6,411 bases of DNA from Pseudomonadota bacterium (GTDB taxonomy: Bacteria > Pseudomonadota > Gammaproteobacteria > Xanthomonadales > Rhodanobacteraceae): contig JAEZQS010000183.1 in NCBI GenBank assembly GCA_023412995.1, positions 1 to 6,411 on the forward strand. Direction: 5' to 3'. The notes under the pieces were generated by a model. It was given only the letters and a program-made list of their open reading frames with translations, made no database searches and was not told the DNA's origin. Made by a program: the position numbers and the translations under genes. This document shows, piece by piece, positions 1 through 6,411 of the stretch (positions are counted from its first letter, which is position 1; every line of letters begins with the position of its first letter).

Positions 1-735
1 GTGTGCGGCATTGCGGCCGCGGCCGGCGCCCAGGCGCCGGTCAAGGCCGCCGAGCAGTTTCTTGAGCAGGCGCGAGAAGCGCCCACGCCGCGTCTTGCGC
101 CGCTTTTCCTCCTCGCTCGTCAGCCACGCCACCTGGACCACGCGCCGCTCGCCCTCGTGCGGCAGGTGGCCGTGGAAGGAGTTGTCGGCGCGCAGGAATG
201 CCGCGACGGTGCCGTACACCGGCGCGATTTCCGGCACCACGCAGGCGTCGATGTCGTCGATCCGGTGGAGGAAGCGCAGGCAGCCGCCGGCGCCGTCGGG
301 CCAGTCCGCTTCGAGGTACACCAGCGCGGTCGCCACCTTGGAGCGGCTGTCGGTATGGATGGTGCCGTGGCGACGGTTGATCGACCGGCACAGGGTCACC
401 AGCGTCGGATGGCGCGCGAGGTCGGGCAGGCCGAGCCGCCTGCCGAGGGCGCCGGCGAATTCGTCCCCGGTAAGTTCCGCCACCAGGCGGTTGAGCGCGG
501 GTCCGCAGTCGGCCGGTTCCCACGGGAAGAATCCCGCGCCGCGGTAGCGCGGGAAATCCTGCCGCAGCGGCTCCGCTGCCTCCGGCGGCAGTTGCGCGGT
601 GGCAACGAGGAACGCAAACGGCGCCGTCGTGGCGCGGGTTGCGGGACCGTCCAGCCGTGCCGGATCCAGCAGCGGGGCGGGAATCGACGCGGCAAGCGGT
701 GGCAGCAGGGGTGCGTTGGCGGGAGCGGAAGCCAT
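1..735 (-). CDS. 2OG-Fe(II) oxygenase (prolyl-hydroxylase-like fold), 3' end outside window
   Basis: This is a 245-codon open frame on the minus strand that leaves the window without a stop. The double-stranded beta-helix signature of Fe(II)/2-oxoglutarate dioxygenases is visible: HTD at residues 127-129 (HxD metal ligands), then VATALVYLE and a GG turn (150-151), the distal metal ligand His188 in NSFHGH, and Arg198 ten residues later as the expected 2-oxoglutarate carboxylate binder. The order and spacing match the 2OG-FeII_Oxy_3 type, so an active, probably cytosolic hydroxylase is likely. The substrate cannot be told. The N-terminus is Pro/Ala-rich with no signal peptide. The C-terminal part seen here (209-245) is very basic (KRRKTRRGR, RLLKK). 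ATG at 735 is preferred, but it has no Shine-Dalgarno. An in-frame GTG at 768 would add 11 residues. It is divergent from carA, and no functional link to it is evident. Confidence 0.85.
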   Translation of the reverse strand, partial: MASAPANAPLLPPLAASIPAPLLDPARLDGPATRATTAPFAFLVATAQLPPEAAEPLRQDFPRYRGAGFFPWEPADCGPALNRLVAELTGDEFAGALGRRLGLPDLARHPTLVTLCRSINRRHGTIHTDSRSKVATALVYLEADWPDGAGGCLRFLHRIDDIDACVVPEIAPVYGTVAAFLRADNSFHGHLPHEGERRVVQVAWLTSEEEKRRKTRRGRFSRLLKKLLGGLDRRLGAGRGRNAAH

Positions 736-741
736 GGACCC

Positions 742-747
742 ATTGTA
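742..747 (-). promoter_or_regulatory. possible -10 element for the oxygenase gene
   Basis: On the minus strand this reads TACAAT, five of six matches to TATAAT. It lies only 6 bases upstream of the ATG at 735. No good -35 is present: the hexamer at a 17-base spacer is CGGTGA. If used, transcription would begin within a few bases of the ATG, giving a leaderless or nearly leaderless mRNA, which would fit the absence of a ribosome binding site. The call rests on one hexamer and is weak. Confidence 0.3.
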
Positions 748-815
748 GGATGCTGCGGCCGCCCTCACCGGTGCTCGCCGGGTGCCGCCGCCGCGCGCTG
801 CGACATCGCGGACGC

Positions 816-844
816 GTGATCCGCGCGCGACATCCTGCTAGTAT
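816..844 (+). promoter_or_regulatory. putative extended -10 promoter for carA
   Basis: TGCTAGTAT at 836-844 combines a TGn extension with a -10 hexamer, TAGTAT, that matches consensus at 4 of 6 positions. A weak -35 (GTGATC, 3 of 6) sits 17 bases upstream at 816-821. The predicted start near 851 gives a leader of about 110 bases before carA. The area is a small AT-rich pocket in very GC-rich DNA. I saw no ARG box, no leader peptide with an ATG, and no terminator in the leader, so arginine or pyrimidine control of carA is not visible here. Confidence 0.4.
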
Positions 845-961
845 TCCGGCTCGCCTTGATCCCTCTTCGCATCCCGGACCGGCCAGTGCCGAGCCCGCGG
901 GTGCGGCCGCATCCGGCATCCCGATCGCCGGGCCGCCACCGACCTCCCCTGGGGCGAACGC

Positions 962-2110
962 ATGACCAACCCCGCTCTGCTTGCGCTTGCCGACGGCAGC
1001 CTGTTCCGCGGCACCGCCATTGGCGCGCCGGGGCAGGCCGTCGGCGAAGTGGTCTTCAACACCGCGATGACCGGGTACCAGGAAATCCTGACCGATCCGT
1101 CCTACGCGCGCCAGATCGTCACCTTCACCTATCCGCACATCGGCAACACCGGCTGCAACGCAGCCGATGCCGAATCGGCACGGGCGTTCGCCGCGGGCCT
1201 GGTGGTACGCGACCTTTCACCGATCGCCAGCAACTGGCGCAGCGAGGAGACCCTCGATGCATGGCTGGTGCGCAACGGCATCGTCGGCATCGCCGAAGTG
1301 GACACGCGCCGGCTGACCCGCATCCTGCGCCGGAGCGGTGCCCAGAACGGCTGCATCATGACCGGCAGCGCGTTGTCGGAAGAAGCGGCGCTGGCTGCCG
1401 CACGCGGCTTTCCCGGGTTGTCCGGGCTCGACCTCGCCCAGGCCGTGTCGGTGCGCGAACCCTACACGTGGCGCGACGGCAGCCACGACCTGGATCGCAA
1501 CGCGCCGCGCCGCACGCCTGCGCGTTTTCGCGTGGTCGCCTGCGACTACGGCACCAAGTTCAACATCCTGCGCCTGCTCGCCGATCGCGGCTGCGAGATC
1601 ACCGTGGTGCCGGCGCGCACGCCCGCTGGCGAGGTGCTGGCGATGAAGCCGGACGGCATCGTGCTGTCCAACGGGCCGGGCGATCCGGAGCCCTGCGACT
1701 ACGCGATCGACAGCCTGCGGGCGTTCATCGCCTCGGGCGTGCCGACCTTCGGCGTCTGCCTCGGCCACCAGCTGCTCGGCCTCGCCGTCGGCGCACGCAC
1801 GCTCAAGATGAAGTTCGGCCACCACGGCGCGAACCACCCGGTGATCGACCTCGACAGCGGCCGGGTGATGATTTCCAGCCAGAACCATGGCTTCGCGGTG
1901 GACGAAGCCACCCTGCCGCCGAACGTGCGGGCCACCCACCGTTCGCTGTTCGACGGTTCCCTCCAGGGCATCGCCCTGACCGATGCCCCGGTGTCCGCGT
2001 TCCAGGGCCACCCCGAAGCGAGCCCCGGCCCGAACGACGTGGCCGGCCTGTTCGACCGTTTCATCCAGCAGATGGAGGCGCACGCGGTCGCCGCGGCGAA
2101 ACCGGCATGA
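962..2110 (+). CDS. carA: carbamoyl-phosphate synthetase small (glutaminase) subunit
   Basis: CarA hydrolyses glutamine and passes ammonia through a tunnel to CarB, which makes carbamoyl phosphate for arginine and pyrimidine synthesis in the cytosol. The product is 382 residues, the same length as the E. coli protein. The N-terminal CPSase_sm domain covers about residues 1-135, with the conserved stretch EVVFNTAMTGYQEILTDPSY. The class I glutamine amidotransferase domain covers about 188-375. Its nucleophile Cys266 lies in FGVCLGHQ, and His350 and Glu352 in GHPEASPGP complete the triad. SQNHGFAV at 306-313 is also typical. ATG 962 gives the standard N-terminus and has a GGGGCGA stretch at 951-957 as a modest ribosome binding site. 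Its stop overlaps the next gene's start (ATGA at 2107-2110), so downstream translation is probably coupled. Nothing in the protein looks unusual. Confidence 0.98.
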   Translation: MTNPALLALADGSLFRGTAIGAPGQAVGEVVFNTAMTGYQEILTDPSYARQIVTFTYPHIGNTGCNAADAESARAFAAGLVVRDLSPIASNWRSEETLDAWLVRNGIVGIAEVDTRRLTRILRRSGAQNGCIMTGSALSEEAALAAARGFPGLSGLDLAQAVSVREPYTWRDGSHDLDRNAPRRTPARFRVVACDYGTKFNILRLLADRGCEITVVPARTPAGEVLAMKPDGIVLSNGPGDPEPCDYAIDSLRAFIASGVPTFGVCLGHQLLGLAVGARTLKMKFGHHGANHPVIDLDSGRVMISSQNHGFAVDEATLPPNVRATHRSLFDGSLQGIALTDAPVSAFQGHPEASPGPNDVAGLFDRFIQQMEAHAVAAAKPA

Positions 2111-2467
2111 CGAACCACATCCTTTCCAGGCGGATCCTCCCGCTGGCGCTGTGCGCCGGCCTGTCCGTTGCCTCGCTGGCGATTGCCGCGCCCGCCACCG
2201 CGCCGGCTGCTGCCGGCACGGCGGTGGAGTACCCCGCGCTCGAGCACCAGGTCGGCGCTGAAATCGTGGTGGAGACCACCCTCGGCACGGTCCGCCGCGG
2301 CACGCTGGTCAAGTACACCAATCCGACGCTCACGCTGCAGCTGGCGCCCGCGGCGGGCGGCTTCGAACTGTCGATTCCGCGCGAGACGGTGCGCAGCCTG
2401 CGCGTGGTCCAGCCGGCTCCGGCCCCGGCCGATGCCGCCGGCGGCGCGGCAGCACAGGAAGGACCCC

Positions 2468-2484
<17 letters not shown>
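2107..2484 (+). CDS. small exported protein with Sm/SH3-like barrel, between carA and carB
   Basis: This encodes 125 residues and I do not recognise a named family. The N-terminus is a signal peptide: basic n-region with SRRIL (7-11), hydrophobic core to about residue 26, and a likely signal peptidase I site after AIA (25-27). The SRRxL pattern resembles a Tat motif but does not prove Tat export. Cys16 lies inside the hydrophobic core and does not fit a lipobox. Residues 46-101 alternate like a small five-stranded barrel: VGAEIVVETTLG, then RRGTLVKY, then LTLQL and IPRETVRSLRVV. The glycine spacing recalls the Sm1 motif, so an Lsm/SH3-like fold is my inference. The Ala/Pro-rich tail (102-125) looks disordered. 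The start overlaps the carA stop in ATGA, and the last 17 bases overlap carB, so it is surely cotranscribed. A periplasmic location is predicted; its function is unknown. Confidence 0.85.
2456..2463 (+). promoter_or_regulatory. ribosome binding site of carB
   Basis: AGGAAGGA ends 4 bases before the GTG at 2468 and lies inside the coding sequence of the upstream small gene. It is the strongest Shine-Dalgarno in the carA-carB part of the window. It decides the carB start in favour of GTG 2468 over other candidates. Confidence 0.8.
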
Positions 2485-5710
<3,226 letters not shown>

Positions 5711-5719
5711 AGCGTGCCA

Positions 5720-5753
5720 CGCGGGCGGCGGTCGCCTGCGGGCGCCGCCCGCG
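5720..5753 (+). other. strong GC hairpin between carB and greA, no U-tract
   Basis: An 11-bp perfect stem pairs 5720-5730 (CGCGGGCGGCG) with 5743-5753, enclosing a 12-base loop. It begins 9 bases after the carB stop. It is followed by GC-rich sequence with no run of T, so it does not fit an intrinsic terminator on either strand. It could slow polymerase, protect the carAB mRNA 3' end after processing, or be a leader structure of greA. Confidence 0.55.
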
Positions 5754-5791
5754 CGCCTGCAGGCCGGCCGCCCTGCGGTGCACCGAACGCC

Positions 5792-5797
5792 AGGAAG
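5792..5797 (+). promoter_or_regulatory. ribosome binding site of greA
   Basis: AGGAAG is placed 7 bases before the ATG at 5805, which is optimal. It supports that start over the second in-frame ATG at 5820, which would remove only five residues. Confidence 0.75.
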
Positions 5798-5804
5798 AAG
5801 GCCA

Positions 5805-6284
5805 ATGAACCGACCACCCATGACGAAGAAGGGCGCTGTGCGCCTGCGCACCGAACTCGACCGGCTCAAGTCCGAGGAGCGCCCGCGCATCATCGCGGCC
5901 ATCGCCGAGGCGCGCGCACACGGGGACCTGAAGGAAAACGCGGAGTACCACGCCGCGCGCGAGATGCAGGGCTTCGTCGAGGGGCGCATCGCCGAGCTCG
6001 AATCGGCGTTGTCGCATGCCGACGTCATCGACGTGTCGCGCCTGAACGCCGGCAAGCGCATCGTGTTCGGCGCCATCGTCGAGCTGGCCGACGAGGACAC
6101 CGGCGAAGAAGTGAGCTACCAGATCGTGGGCGACCTCGAGGCCGACATCAAGCAGCGCCTGATCTCGGTTTCCTCGCCGTTCGCGCGCGCTTTGATCGGC
6201 AAGAGCGAAGGCGACAGTTTCGAGTTCCAGGCGCCCAACGGCAACCGCAACTACGAGATCACCGGCGTCCGCTACGAGGACTGA
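5805..6284 (+). CDS. greA: transcription elongation factor GreA
   Basis: GreA enters the secondary channel of stalled RNA polymerase and stimulates cleavage of the backtracked RNA 3' end. The product is 159 residues (E. coli: 158) and collinear with the family. The N-terminal antiparallel coiled coil is about 1-75, and its tip carries HGDLKENAEYHAAREMQGF. The acidic tip residues Asp41 and Glu44, which coordinate the catalytic magnesium, are both present. The C-terminal FKBP-like domain is about 80-158, with SYQIVGDLEAD and ISVSSPFARALIGK. The start MNRPPMT parallels the E. coli MQAIPMT, which supports ATG 5805. The gene lies 94 bases after carB, an arrangement common in gammaproteobacteria. 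It may be read from the car promoter or from the weak internal promoter suggested at 5646-5673. Confidence 0.97.
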   Translation: MNRPPMTKKGAVRLRTELDRLKSEERPRIIAAIAEARAHGDLKENAEYHAAREMQGFVEGRIAELESALSHADVIDVSRLNAGKRIVFGAIVELADEDTGEEVSYQIVGDLEADIKQRLISVSSPFARALIGKSEGDSFEFQAPNGNRNYEITGVRYED

Positions 6285-6285
6285 C

Positions 6286-6330
6286 ATGGACGCCGCCTGC
6301 CCGCGGCCGGTCCGGCACGCTGCCTCGTGA
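6286..6330 (+). CDS. 14-codon mini-ORF linking greA to recJ (possible coupling peptide)
   Basis: The ATG begins one base after the greA stop. A Shine-Dalgarno-like GAGGA (6276-6280), embedded in the last greA codons, sits 5 bases before it. The peptide would be MDAACPRPVRHAAS. Its TGA (6328-6330) overlaps the recJ GTG (6327-6329) as GTGA. The recJ start itself has no visible Shine-Dalgarno. The geometry suggests that ribosomes finishing greA reinitiate here and then reinitiate at recJ. No protein function is claimed, and the arrangement may be chance in a short GC-rich gap. Confidence 0.35.
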   Translation: MDAACPRPVRHAAS

Positions 6331-6411
6331 AGGCGCGCACCATCCGCCGCCGCGTTCTGCCGCGCGCGGCGCAGGAATGGCCGGACGGACTGCCGCCGCT
6401 GCTGGCGCGCC
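6327..6411 (+). CDS. recJ: single-stranded-DNA-specific exonuclease RecJ, N-terminus only
   Basis: Twenty-eight codons are visible before the window ends. From GTG 6327 the frame reads KARTIRRRVLPRAA, then WPDGLPPLLAR, which resembles the start of gammaproteobacterial RecJ (a basic, Pro-containing lead followed by LPPLLxRLYAARG). RecJ degrades single-stranded DNA 5' to 3' in RecF-pathway recombination and mismatch repair. The DHH catalytic motifs lie beyond this window, so the call rests on the short N-terminus and on the greA-recJ order I recall for Xanthomonadaceae. This frame has no other ATG, GTG or TTG start between the greA stop and 6327. No Shine-Dalgarno precedes the GTG, so initiation probably depends on translation arriving from upstream. 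Confidence 0.7.
   Translation, partial: MKARTIRRRVLPRAAQEWPDGLPPLLAR

Noticed and set aside
1..819. Plus-strand open frame opposite the oxygenase
   Set aside because: It is in the exact codon register of the minus-strand gene, is Arg/Gly/Ala-rich with no motif, and the minus strand carries a coherent HxD...H...R dioxygenase signature.
41..1138. Minus-strand open frame of 365 codons across the oxygenase, the intergenic region and the carA start
   Set aside because: It spans both a real gene in another frame and a promoter region. The translation is Arg/Pro/Gly-rich with no motif.
856..2106. Open frame that runs through carA out of phase and reads into the small exported gene
   Set aside because: Only the part after ATG 2107 has protein-like character (signal peptide and barrel). 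The upstream part is an Arg/Pro/His-rich shadow of carA.
2152..2154. Cys16 of the small exported protein as a lipoprotein lipidation site
   Set aside because: The preceding residues are L-A-L rather than L-A-(G/A/S), and the cysteine lies in the middle of the hydrophobic core with a signal peptidase I site further on.
2168..2467. N-terminal extension of the carB frame upstream of GTG 2468
   Set aside because: The extension is Arg/Pro/Ser-rich shadow sequence of the small gene. CarB proteins begin at PKRTD, and a strong ribosome binding site precedes GTG 2468.
5720..5753. Intrinsic terminator after carB
   Set aside because: The stem is strong but there is no T-run after it on either strand, so it is listed only as a hairpin.
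5756..5769. Two adjoining 8-base palindromes, CCTGCAGG and GGCCGGCC
   Set aside because: They are short and expected by chance in GC-rich spacer. I saw no repeat elsewhere in the window and no operator-like arrangement.

Overview
The window is a GC-rich (roughly 70% by eye) piece of a proteobacterial chromosome. Gene order is carA, a small exported-protein gene, carB, greA and the start of recJ, all on the + strand. A 2-oxoglutarate/Fe(II) oxygenase gene is read divergently at the left edge. The CarA, CarB and GreA sequences are clearly gammaproteobacterial in type. The order with a small signal-peptide protein wedged between carA and carB, together with the RecJ amino terminus, points to the Lysobacterales (Xanthomonadaceae-like, for example Lysobacter/Luteimonas relatives). 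That placement is my inference from gene order and base composition, not from a search.

Layout: 1-735 (minus strand) is the 5' 245 codons of an Fe(II)/2OG dioxygenase that runs off the left edge. 736-961 is the divergent intergenic region, holding a possible extended -10 promoter for carA and a possible -10 for the oxygenase. 962-2110 is carA. 2107-2484 encodes a 125-residue protein with a signal peptide and a small Sm/SH3-like beta-barrel domain. 2468-5710 is carB with a GTG start. 5711-5804 is a short spacer with a strong GC-rich hairpin. 5805-6284 is greA. 6286-6330 is a 14-codon mini-ORF. From 6327 to the right edge is the beginning of recJ.

CarA and CarB form carbamoyl-phosphate synthetase, which feeds both arginine and pyrimidine synthesis. 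All catalytic and effector-site residues I could place are intact. The genes are tightly packed: an ATGA overlap at carA/small ORF, a 17-base overlap at small ORF/carB, 1 base between greA and the mini-ORF, and a GTGA overlap at mini-ORF/recJ. Translation is therefore probably coupled at several junctions. GreA (rescue of backtracked RNA polymerase) and RecJ (5'-3' single-strand exonuclease) are housekeeping functions that probably share readthrough transcription.

Most of the window is ordinary core genome. The parts that merit a second look are the exported small-barrel protein embedded between two cytosolic enzyme subunits, and the mini-ORF that hands translation from greA to recJ. I saw no mobile element, CRISPR array, tRNA, rRNA or obvious new defence or metabolic system.
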